This document shows positions 50,918 to 59,261 of a stretch of 64,000 nucleotides of DNA, one piece after another. The translations under genes and the position numbers were made by a program. The notes beneath the pieces were generated by a model. That model made no database searches. It was not told the origin of the DNA and was given only the letters and a program-made list of their open reading frames with translations. The stretch's first letter is position 1; the number at the start of each line of letters is the position of its first letter. Source of the DNA: an uncultured Oscillibacter sp. (GTDB taxonomy: Bacteria; Bacillota; Clostridia; Oscillospirales; Oscillospiraceae); NCBI GenBank assembly GCA_947365245.1, contig CANAWG010000008.1, positions 1-64,000 of the forward strand, given 5' to 3'.

Positions 50918-52711
50918 TCAGCCGATTCCGTCCTCCGGCAGGACGATGATGGGCGGGTCCGTCCCCGGGTCCAGGATGGGGGGCTCCGGGTCCGTTCCGG
51001 GGTTCGCCTCCGCCGGGGGGAGGTCCACGATGATATCGCCGGGGCCGGGGTTCACCGCCGGGACGGAGGGCTCCGCCGCCGGTCCCCGGAGAATCACCCG
51101 GTTGCGGACCTTGTAGTCGCTGGTGGCCTCGTACTCGCTGGAGAGCAGCGTGCCGTCGGCGGCGTAGACGTTGCGGTAGGTCCGGCCCTTATAGCCGGTG
51201 TAGGGGGTGACCTTCACGACCTCCTCCCCGGGGGCCAGGGTGGGGTCGTCCTCGTAGACCACCTCGAAAGGCGTGGAGGAGAGCGGCTCGTAGGTCATCT
51301 TCACGTAGGTGCCGTCCAGGTTGGTGCCCAGGATGCGCACCGTGAGATAGCCCTTTTCGTAGACGGTCTCGATCTTGATGGGGTAGTCGGTGTTGTTGGT
51401 GAACTTGTAGTCCGGCCCGCCCCAGGAGACGGTGGCGTCCAGCCCCTTGCCGATATAGGAGGGGACGTACCGGTGGGCGTACCGCTCTGTGATCTCCAGG
51501 TTGGCCCGGAGGCAGGCTAAGTACAGCGTGGAGGAGGGCTGGCACACGCCGCCGCCGATCTCGTCCACCGTCTCGCCCCGGATGTAGGCCGGAGCGGGCT
51601 TGTAGCCCTTGGCCGCCGTCCGCTGGCCCACGGTCTCGTTGTAGGAGAACACGTCGCCGCTGTTGAGCACCGTGCCGTTGAAAGCGGCGGAGGCCAGCTT
51701 TACGTTGGAGATCCGTGCCGCCGTGCCGCCCACGTGGGTCTTAGCCTCGCCCAGCACGTCCCGGAACAGCACCGCCTCCAGGTCCTCCGCCGTGACGGCG
51801 GGGAACTGAATGTCCGCGTTAATCCGCACGGTGGAGCCGGGCTCCCCCGCGTCCATGGCCGCCTGGGCGGCGGGTACGTCAAAATCCGCCCCGATCTGCT
51901 CGGGGGTGATGGTGTCCGTCTCGACGTCGTAGCCGGCGTTTTTCACCTCGCCGCTGACCTCGTTGAGGATGTCCTGGGCGGTGAGGACCGAGGCGGGGGA
52001 GAGAATCTCCCGGGGAAGGCCGATGGTGAGGGTCGTATTCCAGGCCCGGTTCAGCAGCGCCTGCTCCAGGGCGGCGGCGTCCACAGACTGGCCGTCCCTG
52101 GGGAGGCGCACCAGGAGGGCGTCCTCCTCCACCGAGTAGTCCGTGTCCAGGGCGGGCCAGGACAGCTCCCCGGCCACCCGCTGGGCGGTCTCAGCCGTCT
52201 TCTCCGGGTCCAGGGTGATGGCCTCCGGCTTGCTGAAAATATGGCCCTCCCCCCGGGAGAGATAGCGGACGGCGGCGGTGAGGAAAGAGCGGGACCGCTC
52301 CGCCTGGACGGCGAAGTCCACCAGGGCGGGCACGTCCACCTCCGCCCCCAGGTCGCTGAGGGGGATTCGGGCGCCCTGGCCGGTGCCGGCGCTGGTGGTG
52401 AAGCCCTCCGGCGCGTCGGCTGGGGTGGTGTCGTCACAGATCCTCAGATCGATGGCCAGGTCCGCCGCCGCGGCCTCCACCTTTTGGATGGCCTCCTCCC
52501 GGGTGAGGCCGCCGATGTCCTGATTCAGCACGAAAGTATTTTTCCACACAGTGTCACTGTTCTGGGCGTAGGCGCACAGGCCCAGATAGGCCCCGCCGGC
52601 GATGACCGCCGTCAGCCCCAGGGCCAGCAGCACGGGGCCGCCGATGCCGCCGCCTTTTTTTAAACGGGCCCCGCCGGGGCGCGTCTCCACGGCTTCGTTG
52701 ATTCTCTCCAT
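50918..52711 (-). CDS. VanW-like cell-envelope protein
   Basis: A 597-residue exported or membrane-anchored protein: one N-terminal membrane helix (LLALGLTAVIAGGAYLGLCA), two repeated PG_binding_4-like segments (about 45-290, with FVLNQDIGGLTREEAIQKVE), the VanW domain (NVKLASAAFNGTVLNSGDVF, GETVDEIGGGVCQPSSTLYL), a G5-like C-terminal region and a Pro-rich acidic tail. The VanW domain is linked to wall metabolism but lacks a defined reaction. GGAGGGG precedes the ATG. The 188-base gap to the nuclease gene shows nothing else. Confidence 0.87.
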   Translation of the reverse strand: MERINEAVETRPGGARLKKGGGIGGPVLLALGLTAVIAGGAYLGLCAYAQNSDTVWKNTFVLNQDIGGLTREEAIQKVEAAAADLAIDLRICDDTTPADAPEGFTTSAGTGQGARIPLSDLGAEVDVPALVDFAVQAERSRSFLTAAVRYLSRGEGHIFSKPEAITLDPEKTAETAQRVAGELSWPALDTDYSVEEDALLVRLPRDGQSVDAAALEQALLNRAWNTTLTIGLPREILSPASVLTAQDILNEVSGEVKNAGYDVETDTITPEQIGADFDVPAAQAAMDAGEPGSTVRINADIQFPAVTAEDLEAVLFRDVLGEAKTHVGGTAARISNVKLASAAFNGTVLNSGDVFSYNETVGQRTAAKGYKPAPAYIRGETVDEIGGGVCQPSSTLYLACLRANLEITERYAHRYVPSYIGKGLDATVSWGGPDYKFTNNTDYPIKIETVYEKGYLTVRILGTNLDGTYVKMTYEPLSSTPFEVVYEDDPTLAPGEEVVKVTPYTGYKGRTYRNVYAADGTLLSSEYEATSDYKVRNRVILRGPAAEPSVPAVNPGPGDIIVDLPPAEANPGTDPEPPILDPGTDPPIIVLPEDGIG

Positions 52712-52909
52712 GAAGCCCCTCCTGTCGCTTGTTCCTTTTGGAGAAGGGCCGCACACAGCCGGCCCCGCTCCACCATGCTATATTCTAACACATCCCCGGA
52801 GAAAAAAGATTACAATCCAGTAACAATAAAAGGAACGTGAGGAAGAGCACGGAAGAGATTGTTTGAAAACGCGGCGGATTCCGCGGGGGCGGCGGGGGAG
52901 GGGAGCGGT

Positions 52910-53704
52910 TCAGCGGCGGCGCTTGGGAATGCGGATGGTGAGGAGGATGTCGTCCTCCGTCTCCTCCCGGCCGCAGGCGGCGTCCACCCCGGCGTCCCGG
53001 ATGATCCGGAGCCCCCGGTCCACACTGTTCAAAAAGAGCCGCACGTCCTTGATGATGTACGTCCGCCGGCCCGCGGGGGGCGTGGACTGGAGGGCCGTGA
53101 GGCGCCGGTCCACGTACTGCTCCGCCTGGGCCACGGTGAGCTGCTTTTCCGCGATATGCCGGGCGGCCAGCAGCCGCTCGCTCTCGTCCTCCAGCCGCAA
53201 AAGGGTGCGGGCGTGGCGCTCCGTAAGGCCGCCGGAGACGAGGATCTCCCGGCAGGCGGGGGAGAGACGCAAAAGGCGCAGCTTGTTGGCCACCGCCGAG
53301 GGGGACCGGCCCAGCAGGGCGGCGGTCTGCTCCTGGGTGGCGCCGGATTCCTGGATATAGGCGGCGATGGCGGCGGCCTCCTCGAAGTAGTGCAGGTCCT
53401 GACGCTGGAGGTTCTCCACCAGGGCCAGCAGGGCGGACTGGCGGCTGTCCACCTCCGCCTCGATGCAGGGCACCGTCTCCAGCCCCGCCAGGCGTGCGGC
53501 CCGGAGCCGCCGCTCCCCGGCCACCAGCTCCCAGCCGTCCCCCCGCCGCCGCACGGTGAGGGGCTGGAGAATCCCATGGCGCCGGATGGAGGCCGCCAGC
53601 TCCCGCAGTGCCGCCTCGTCGAAGAGCCGCCGGGGCTGGGCCGGGTTGGGGCGGATGTCCGCCGCCGGCAGGCGCAGGATGCGCCGCTCCTCCGCGTGGT
53701 CCAT
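52910..53704 (-). CDS. noc: Nucleoid occlusion protein Noc (ParB paralog)
   Basis: A 264-residue ParB-like protein: ADIRPNPAQPRRLFDEAALR, CTP motif LVAGERRLRAARLAG, ENLQRQDLHYFEEA, and HTH TQEQTAALLGRSPSAVANKL. Compared with ParB at 33941 the N-terminal ParA-activating peptide is replaced by MDHAEERRILRLP and the C-terminal domain (KDVRLFLNSVDRGLRIIRDA) is Noc-like. Noc keeps the division machinery away from the nucleoid. AAAGGAGG precedes the ATG. It stands away from parAB, rsmG and mnmE. Confidence 0.87.
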   Translation of the reverse strand: MDHAEERRILRLPAADIRPNPAQPRRLFDEAALRELAASIRRHGILQPLTVRRRGDGWELVAGERRLRAARLAGLETVPCIEAEVDSRQSALLALVENLQRQDLHYFEEAAAIAAYIQESGATQEQTAALLGRSPSAVANKLRLLRLSPACREILVSGGLTERHARTLLRLEDESERLLAARHIAEKQLTVAQAEQYVDRRLTALQSTPPAGRRTYIIKDVRLFLNSVDRGLRIIRDAGVDAACGREETEDDILLTIRIPKRRR

Positions 53705-53790
53705 CAAAACCGCCTCCTTTGTGTAATTTAGGTTTCCTATATTCTACATATTGTGGAGAGAGAAGTTGGGGGGAAAGCGTCGAAGCGCAG

Positions 53791-53817
53791 AAAAAAACCG
53801 CCCGCGAGGGCGGTTTG
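53791..53817 (-). terminator. Intrinsic terminator after prmA
   Basis: Reading leftward: AAACCGCCC / GGGCGGTTT with a 4-base loop, then seven T. Ends the prmA-degV-DUF1836 series. Confidence 0.9.
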
Positions 53818-53915
53818 GAGCAATTTCCCCAATGCCGGGGAACGTCCGGCGGTCCGGGAACCGCATGGCTGCGTTGTACCCGCGAGGGTATGGCGCGAAG
53901 CCGCCAAGGGACGGC

Positions 53916-54869
53916 TCAGCGGCAGAGATAGGCGTACCAGCCCTTGCACTCACGGGCCTCCAGAATCGTCAGGCCCGCCGCCCCCAGGGCCTCCGCCACC
54001 TCCTCCTGCCGGCCCTCGATGATGCCGGAGCAGAGGAACGTTCCGCCCTCTTTCAAAAAGCCCCGCACCAGCGGCGCAAGGCCGATGATCACGTCCGCCA
54101 CGATGTTGGCCAGCACCACGTCGTAGCCGCCGCCCAGGGAGGCGCGGAACGTCTCGTCCGTCAGCACGTTGCCGATGCGCACGTCGCAGGTCTCTTTGCC
54201 GATGCCGTTGAGAGCGGCGTTCTCCCATGCCACGTCCAGGCACATCCGGTCGATGTCCACCGCCCGGGCGGAGGCGGCCCCCAGCCTCAGCGCGGCGATG
54301 GACAGGATGCCGCTGCCGCAGCCCAGGTCCAGCACCCGCTCCCCGCCGTAGATCGTTTTCTCCAGGGCCTCCAGGCACAGGCGGGTGGTGGCGTGGTCCC
54401 CGGTGCCGAAGGTGAGGCCCGGGTCCAGGTACAGGGGGATCCGCCCGGCGGTTTCCACGCTCTCCCACTTGGGCACCACCAGCAGACGCTCCCCGATCTC
54501 CATGGGCTTGTAGTACTGCTTCCAGTTGTTCTCCCAGTCCTCGTCCGCCAGGTTCTCCAGGGACATCATCAAAGAGCCCCAGTCCTGTCCCTGGGCGCGC
54601 AGGCCCTCCAGGGCGAGGCGGACCTCCCCCAGCTTGGCGAAGCCCGCCTCGTCGGAGGGGAGGTAGAAGGTGACGCGGGAGAGGCCCGCCATGCGGCGCT
54701 CCAGGTCCTCATCCACATAATCCCAGTACTGGCGGTTGTCCTCCAGAAATTCCCGGAACTCCGTCTCGTCGTCGATGACCACGCCGTCCACGTCCAGGGC
54801 GGACAGCATGGCCTCCACCGGGTCCAAGCCGGCGTGGTTGGTGTCGATGTGTACTTCCAGCCAGTTCAT
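53916..54869 (-). CDS. prmA: Ribosomal protein L11 methyltransferase
   Basis: SAM-dependent methyltransferase of 317 residues with the PrmA N-terminal substrate domain (MNWLEVHIDTNHAGLDPVEA) and the catalytic domain LDLGCGSGILSIAALRLGA and LANIVADVIIGLAP; the DPGLTFGTGDHATTRLCLEA stretch is diagnostic. AGAGGTT precedes the ATG at 54869. It lies 98 bases after degV. Confidence 0.95.
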   Translation of the reverse strand: MNWLEVHIDTNHAGLDPVEAMLSALDVDGVVIDDETEFREFLEDNRQYWDYVDEDLERRMAGLSRVTFYLPSDEAGFAKLGEVRLALEGLRAQGQDWGSLMMSLENLADEDWENNWKQYYKPMEIGERLLVVPKWESVETAGRIPLYLDPGLTFGTGDHATTRLCLEALEKTIYGGERVLDLGCGSGILSIAALRLGAASARAVDIDRMCLDVAWENAALNGIGKETCDVRIGNVLTDETFRASLGGGYDVVLANIVADVIIGLAPLVRGFLKEGGTFLCSGIIEGRQEEVAEALGAAGLTILEARECKGWYAYLCR

Positions 54870-54967
54870 AGAGAACCTCTTTTCTGATAGAATAGGGGGA
54901 GAGGGCCGCGCCGCCGGCCCGTGGCCGGTCTCCGCGCGGAGTGCACCCATCCGCCGCTTTTACGCTT

Positions 54968-55840
54968 TCAGCGGGGAGTTCCCACGAAAAACAACGCCAT
55001 GGTGCCGGGGCCGGAGTGGCTGCCGATCACCGGGCCCACGTAGTTGATGCGGATGTCCCGGGTGCCGAAGCGGCGGCGGACCTCCTCCGCCACAAACTCC
55101 GCGTCCTGGAGACAGTCGCCGTGGGAGATGAAGACCGTCTGATTTTCCGGCTCTATGGCGGTCTTTGCCATCTCGTCCACCAGGGCCAGCAGGGACGCCC
55201 TCCGGCCCCGGGCCTTGCTGACGGGGACCAGGTGCCCGCCGTCGTCCACGTGCATCACCGGCTTGATGGAGAGCATGGTGCCGAACAGCGCCGTGGCGGC
55301 GCTGATCCGCCCGCCCCGCTTCAGGTGGTTCAGATCGTCCACCGTGAACCAATGGCAGATCTTCCCCTTGGTCTCCTCGGCAAAGGCGTGGACCTCCTCC
55401 AGCGTGCGGCCCTTTTTTCGCTCCTGGGCGCACAGCCAAACCAAAAGACCCTGGCCAAGAGACGCGCAGAGGCTGTCCACCACGCAGATTTTGGCCTCCG
55501 GGAACTCCTGCCGCAGGTCCTCCGCGGCGATGGAGGCGGACTGGTAGGTGGTGGAGAGGGCGGAGGAGAAGTTAATGCACAGAATGTCCCGGCCGGAGGA
55601 GAGGATCCTCCGCATCTCCGCCTCGAAGTCCCCCACGCTGACGGCGGCGGTGGTGGCGCTCTCGCCCTGCCGCGCCCGGCTGTAAAACTCCGGGAAGGGG
55701 ATGTCCCGTCCGTCCAGCCAGTTGCGGTACACCGCCTCGCCAATATGCAGGCTCAGGGGCAGCACCGAGAGCCCCAGCTCCTCCGCCGCGGCGGCGGTGA
55801 GGTCGCAGCAGCTGTCCGTCATAATGGTGAACTCAGACAT
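54968..55840 (-). CDS. DegV-family fatty-acid-binding protein
   Basis: A 290-residue DegV protein: FTIMTDSCCDLTAAAAEELG, INFSSALSTTYQSASIAAED, KRGGRISAATALFGTMLSIK and HSGPGTMALFFVG are the family landmarks. Homologs (FakB) present bound fatty acids to a kinase FakA; no fakA is in the window. The ATG overlaps the DUF1836 stop by eight bases. Confidence 0.92.
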   Translation of the reverse strand: MSEFTIMTDSCCDLTAAAAEELGLSVLPLSLHIGEAVYRNWLDGRDIPFPEFYSRARQGESATTAAVSVGDFEAEMRRILSSGRDILCINFSSALSTTYQSASIAAEDLRQEFPEAKICVVDSLCASLGQGLLVWLCAQERKKGRTLEEVHAFAEETKGKICHWFTVDDLNHLKRGGRISAATALFGTMLSIKPVMHVDDGGHLVPVSKARGRRASLLALVDEMAKTAIEPENQTVFISHGDCLQDAEFVAEEVRRRFGTRDIRINYVGPVIGSHSGPGTMALFFVGTPR

Positions 55841-56405
55841 TTGCCTCACGCTCCTTCCGGGATTTTTTCGCCGGCGGGGCGGCCTCCGCCGCCTGGGCGC
55901 TGCGCTGGCGCAGCATGGTGACATAGCGGCTGCTGGCCACGCCGGCGGCGTAGCTCAGCAGGGCAAAGTGGATGGCGTCGTCCGCCAGGTCCTCCTCCCC
56001 GCCGGAGCGGCGCTCCATCTCCGCGGCGGTGAGGTTCAGCGCGCTGTCAAGGCTCTCGCAAAAGGCGGCGTAGCCGTCCCGGACGGGACGGTCCCCCTGG
56101 AGCTCCTCCCGGATCAGCAGGTCCATGTCCCGGGTGGACATGACCCGCTTCAAAACGCAGATGGCGGTGAGGTACGCCAGGTGCTCCCGGCCGTACTTCT
56201 TCCCCTCCGCCCGGGGGACCAGCCCGCTTTTGGTGTAGTTGTTCACCATGGCGGCGGTGAGGCCGTCGTCCTCGTCAAACCGGATCACCTGCCGGTCCAT
56301 GTAGCTGAGGACCTGGTCCATATACAAAGAGAAATCCGGCAGCTGGTCCCAGTCCACCGGGCGCTGCTTCCGCAGCCGCTCCTGCAAAGAGGCTGAATCA
56401 CACAT
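55833..56405 (-). CDS. DUF1836 protein
   Basis: A 190-residue protein of the DUF1836 family: LPDFSLYMDQVLSYMDRQV, LTAAMVNNYTKSGLVPRAEG and KKYGREHLAYL form a MerR-like winged-helix start. Function unknown; usually found beside degV in Clostridia, as here. The C-terminal tail (PPAKKSRKEREANV) is basic. Confidence 0.88.
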   Translation of the reverse strand: MCDSASLQERLRKQRPVDWDQLPDFSLYMDQVLSYMDRQVIRFDEDDGLTAAMVNNYTKSGLVPRAEGKKYGREHLAYLTAICVLKRVMSTRDMDLLIREELQGDRPVRDGYAAFCESLDSALNLTAAEMERRSGGEEDLADDAIHFALLSYAAGVASSRYVTMLRQRSAQAAEAAPPAKKSRKEREANV

Positions 56406-56528
56406 GGTACGACACTCCTTTTTCGGGGCGGATGTGAATCCGGCTTCTCAACCGGCGCTTCTGCCCCTTTCAGGGGTATTGTACCACCGGAATGTGGTTT
56501 TGTAAACTATGTTTGGAGGAAATTGAGA

Positions 56529-57935
56529 TTATTTTCCCACGCAGAACCGGGAGAAGATGGCGGAGACAATCTCCTCCCTGGCGGTGCGGCCCGTCAGCTC
56601 CCCCAGGGCGTCCAGGGCTTCCTCCACGTCGGTGAGGACGGCGTCGGGGGTGAGGCCCGCCTCCAGCGCCTCCCGGCCCCGGCGGAGGGCGGCCAGCGCC
56701 CGGCAGGCGGCGTCCTCCTGGCGGCGGTCGGTCAGCAGGCTCCCGGCCTCGGCGCCGTCCCCGGCGGGGAAGAGGGCCGCCACGGCCGCCTCCAGCCTGT
56801 CCAGGCCCTCCCCGGTGACGGAGGAGACGCAGAGGCAGGCGGCGGGATTGTTGGCGCCTTTTTGAATAGACCCGATGGAAAAGGCGCGGGGGCCGGTGAG
56901 GTCGCATTTGGACTCGATGCAGAGCCAGGGCTTGCCGCTCTGCGCCACCTGATTCAGGAGGACCGCCTCCGCCTCGAAGCGGGCCCGGTTTTCAGGGCAG
57001 ACCTCCACGGATCCGTCCCGGACCAGCAGAATCAGCTCCGCGTCCTCCATGGCCCGCCGGGACCGCTCTACGCCCAGGCGCTCCACGGCGTCCTCCGTCT
57101 CCCGCATCCCCGCCGTGTCCACCAGCCGCAGCAGCACCCCGCCGCAGAGGACGGACTCCTCCACCGTGTCCCGGGTGGTGCCGGGGACGTCGGTGACAAT
57201 GCAGCGCTCATACCCCGCCAGGGCGTTCAGGAGGGAGGACTTGCCGGCGTTGGGCAGTCCCACAATGGCGGTGCGGACGCCGGATTTCAGCACCCGGCCC
57301 CGGCGGCAGGTGTCCAGCAGGGAGGTGAGAGCCCCGTCGGCGGCGCGGAGGGCGGCGGCGGTCTCCCGGGGACCGACGTCCTCAATGTCCTCGTCGGGGT
57401 AGTCCACCACGGCGTAAAAGCGGCTGGCGATGTCCAGCAGGGACTCCTGGATGGGCTCCAGCACCCGCCGCAGACCCCCGTCCAGCTGGGCGGCGGCGTT
57501 GCGGGCGGCGGCGGCGGTCTCGGCGTCGATGAGGTCCACCACCGCCTCCGCCTGGGTCAGGTCCATGCGGCCATTGAGGAAAGCCCGCCGGGTGAACTCC
57601 CCGGGCCCCGCCTGTCTGGCCCCGGCGGCGAAGAGGGCGGAGAGGATCTCCCGCAGGACGACCGGGGAGCCGTGGCAGTGGAGCTCGGCGGAGTCCTCCC
57701 CGGTGTAGCTGTGGGGAGCGGGGAAGCGGACGGCCAGCCCGTGGTCCAAAACGCGGCCCTGTTCATCCGCCATGCGGCCCAGGACCATTTTGCGGGGGGG
57801 CTGGTCCCGGAAGGATAAGCCGTCCGCGGGGCGGAAGACCCGGTCACAGGCGGCGAAGCACCCCTCGCCGGAGAGGCGGATGACGCCGATGGCCGAGGGG
57901 GAGGCCCCGGTGGCGATGGCGGCGATGAGATCCAT
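56529..57935 (-). CDS. mnmE: tRNA uridine-5-carboxymethylaminomethyl GTPase MnmE
   Basis: A 468-residue GTPase that with MnmG modifies wobble uridine 34. N-terminal folate-binding domain (AAIATGASPSAIGVIRLSGE), helical domain, G domain with GLPNAGKSSLLNALAG, DVPGTTRDTVEE and ESKCDL, and the C-terminal FCVGK with the conserved Cys. No mnmG is in the window and the gene is 45 kb from jag, its usual neighbour. It starts four bases after a small gene (57940). Confidence 0.96.
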   Translation of the reverse strand: MDLIAAIATGASPSAIGVIRLSGEGCFAACDRVFRPADGLSFRDQPPRKMVLGRMADEQGRVLDHGLAVRFPAPHSYTGEDSAELHCHGSPVVLREILSALFAAGARQAGPGEFTRRAFLNGRMDLTQAEAVVDLIDAETAAAARNAAAQLDGGLRRVLEPIQESLLDIASRFYAVVDYPDEDIEDVGPRETAAALRAADGALTSLLDTCRRGRVLKSGVRTAIVGLPNAGKSSLLNALAGYERCIVTDVPGTTRDTVEESVLCGGVLLRLVDTAGMRETEDAVERLGVERSRRAMEDAELILLVRDGSVEVCPENRARFEAEAVLLNQVAQSGKPWLCIESKCDLTGPRAFSIGSIQKGANNPAACLCVSSVTGEGLDRLEAAVAALFPAGDGAEAGSLLTDRRQEDAACRALAALRRGREALEAGLTPDAVLTDVEEALDALGELTGRTAREEIVSAIFSRFCVGK

Positions 57936-57939
57936 GGAA

Positions 57940-58131
57940 TCAGCTCCTTCTCTTTGTCAGCTCGTCCGGGGCCCGTTCCCCGGCGATGTACAGCTCCTCC
58001 GCGCGGTCCAGCGCGGCCTGGAGGACTTTTTTCGCCTCCCAGACGTTGGACTGCTCCAGCAGGGTCAGGGCGTCGTCAATGCCGCCGCAGAGGGCGGCGT
58101 ACATCTGGCGCAAAACGTCAATATCATTCAT
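57940..58131 (-). CDS. Small helical protein upstream of mnmE
   Basis: A 63-residue protein (MNDIDVLRQMYAALCGGIDD, then ALTLLEQSNVWEAKKVLQAA) predicted helical, ending DELTKRRS. Not recognised. It lies four bases from mnmE and shares its promoter (about 58163-58185), which carries a palindrome likely bound by the neighbouring ribbon-helix-helix protein. Confidence 0.68.
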   Translation of the reverse strand: MNDIDVLRQMYAALCGGIDDALTLLEQSNVWEAKKVLQAALDRAEELYIAGERAPDELTKRRS

Positions 58132-58161
58132 ACATCATACCATCCTTTCTGGTAAGAATTT

Positions 58162-58185
58162 ATACTACCTAGTATGCAATGTCAA
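58162..58185 (-). promoter_or_regulatory. mnmE-series promoter with palindromic operator
   Basis: Leftward -35 TTGACA (58180-58185) and a TATAAA/TAAATT -10 region (about 58157-58164). The palindrome ATACTACCTAGTAT (58162-58175) lies between them. A half-site GTAGTAT recurs at about 58201, before the divergent RHH gene. Confidence 0.68.
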
Positions 58186-58230
58186 TATTTCGTAGGAATT
58201 TGTAGTATTTTTGGTCCAGAGGTGATGGGA

Positions 58231-58389
58231 ATGGAAGCTATGAAGCCTTTGAAAGTAAAGATCAGCGTCTCTCTGGATGAGGAAATTGTGAAGAAACTCC
58301 GGATTTTGGCGGAGGAGGATGACCGGCAGCTCTCCTCCTATATTAACCTTGTCCTGCGGAACTACCTGCGGGAGCGGGAAAAAACTTGA
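58231..58389 (+). CDS. Ribbon-helix-helix (Arc/CopG-like) DNA-binding protein
   Basis: A 52-residue protein: VKISVSLDEEIVKKLRILAE forms the strand and first helix, DRQLSSYINLVLRNYL the second helix of an RHH fold. The ATG at 58231 is six bases after AGAGGTG. It is divergent from the mnmE series, whose promoter contains a 14-base palindrome; autoregulation and control of that series are plausible. Its stop is followed at once by the hairpin end of mosaic repeat R7a. Confidence 0.82.
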   Translation: MEAMKPLKVKISVSLDEEIVKKLRILAEEDDRQLSSYINLVLRNYLREREKT

Positions 58390-58858
58390 GCGGAGGTTCC
58401 ACCCCGCCGGGGGAACGGGGAGATTTCGCGCCGCGGGCGCGGGGACGGGGGATGCACCCCCCATTTCTCTTTTCTCTCTCTTGCGAGAGAAAAGAGAAAC
58501 GGGCCGTGCACGGTCCTCGTCGGAAGAAACTCCGCCGCTCCATTTCCGGCTGGCGCCGAAAATTCCGCTTGAGCTCCGTTCCTTCCTCCTCTCCCCGCCA
58601 GACCCGCTTCGCTGGGCTCCGGCGGGGGCCCCAATCCAAGAGAACGCCGGGGCGAGAATTTGCCCATGCGGGCAAATTTCGCCCAAAAATACGGGGGCTG
58701 TTCTGAATCGGTGCCAATGTGAGTTGCCAGTCTCCTGCCGGGTGCGCCTGACTTTTTATCTCGCGGAGGTGCGCTCCCGCATTTGCGGGTGCCTGCGAGG
58801 CTGTTTTGCTGCTTTGACGCAAGGCCCCTAGCGCCTCTGCCCGCGCTTCGCGCATGGC
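58390..58858 (-). repeat. Mosaic repeat R7a, reverse copy of an inverted pair
   Basis: Reverse copy: hairpin array (58397-58450, CGCGCC/GGGCGCG-type), GCACCCCCC, full A/T hairpin TTTCTCTTTTCTCTC / GAGAGAAAAGAGAAA (58464-58499), GCCGTGCACGG, GGAAGAAACTCCGCCGCTCC module, then a unique stretch (about 58635-58815) with several small hairpins (e.g. GAATTTGCCC-atgc-GGGCAAATTTC, 58668-58691) and no supported ORF, then the inner palindrome GCGCTTCGCGC (about 58844). Confidence 0.82.
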
Positions 58859-59190
58859 CGGTCCTGTGTGGAGAAGAGAGTTCGTTTACCGATGGCAGGA
58901 GGGGAGCCGCCCGCCCGCACCCGGGTATGCGCGAAGCGCGGGCAGAGAAGAAAGTCCCTGCGTCCCCGCAGCGTCAACCGCCGTACTGCCGATGAATGGA
59001 GAAAACTCCGGAGGGCACCCCAAGCGTTCTCTTTTCTCTTCCACCGTGCACGGCGCATTCTCTTTTCTCTGGCAAGACAGAGAAAAGAGAATGGGGGGTG
59101 CATTCCCAGCACGGGCAAAGCCCGTGCGCCGTCCCCGCCCCGTGGGCGGAAAAACTCCGTCCCGCGCCCGCGGCGCGATTCCCCCGTGGT
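58859..59190 (+). repeat. Mosaic repeat R7b, forward copy of an inverted pair
   Basis: Forward copy: GAGTTCGTTTACCGATGG segment, inner palindrome GCGCGAAGCGC (about 58928), CCGTGCACGG, full A/T hairpin TTCTCTTTTCTCTG / CAGAGAAAAGAGAA (59058-59091), GGGGGGTGCAT, then GCACGGGC/GCCCGTGC (about 59109-59127), CCGCCC/GGGCGG and CGCGCC/GGCGCG hairpins. It ends shortly before the lepA terminator. Confidence 0.85.
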
Positions 59191-59204
59191 TTTCGGAAAC
59201 TGAG

Positions 59205-59247
59205 GAAAAAATGAAGAGGACGGGCACAGCCCGTCCTCTCGGCTTTT
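59205..59247. terminator. Bidirectional terminator after lepA
   Basis: Perfect 11-bp stem AGAGGACGGGC / GCCCGTCCTCT, loop ACA, with AAAAAA on the left (T-run for lepA) and GGCTTTTTG on the right. Confidence 0.9.
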
Positions 59248-59261
59248 TGCAAAGGTTTTTC

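Noticed and set aside
58390-59190. Mosaic repeat considered as an insertion sequence
   Set aside because: No transposase-like ORF in any copy; frames inside the repeats are recurrent non-coding translations.
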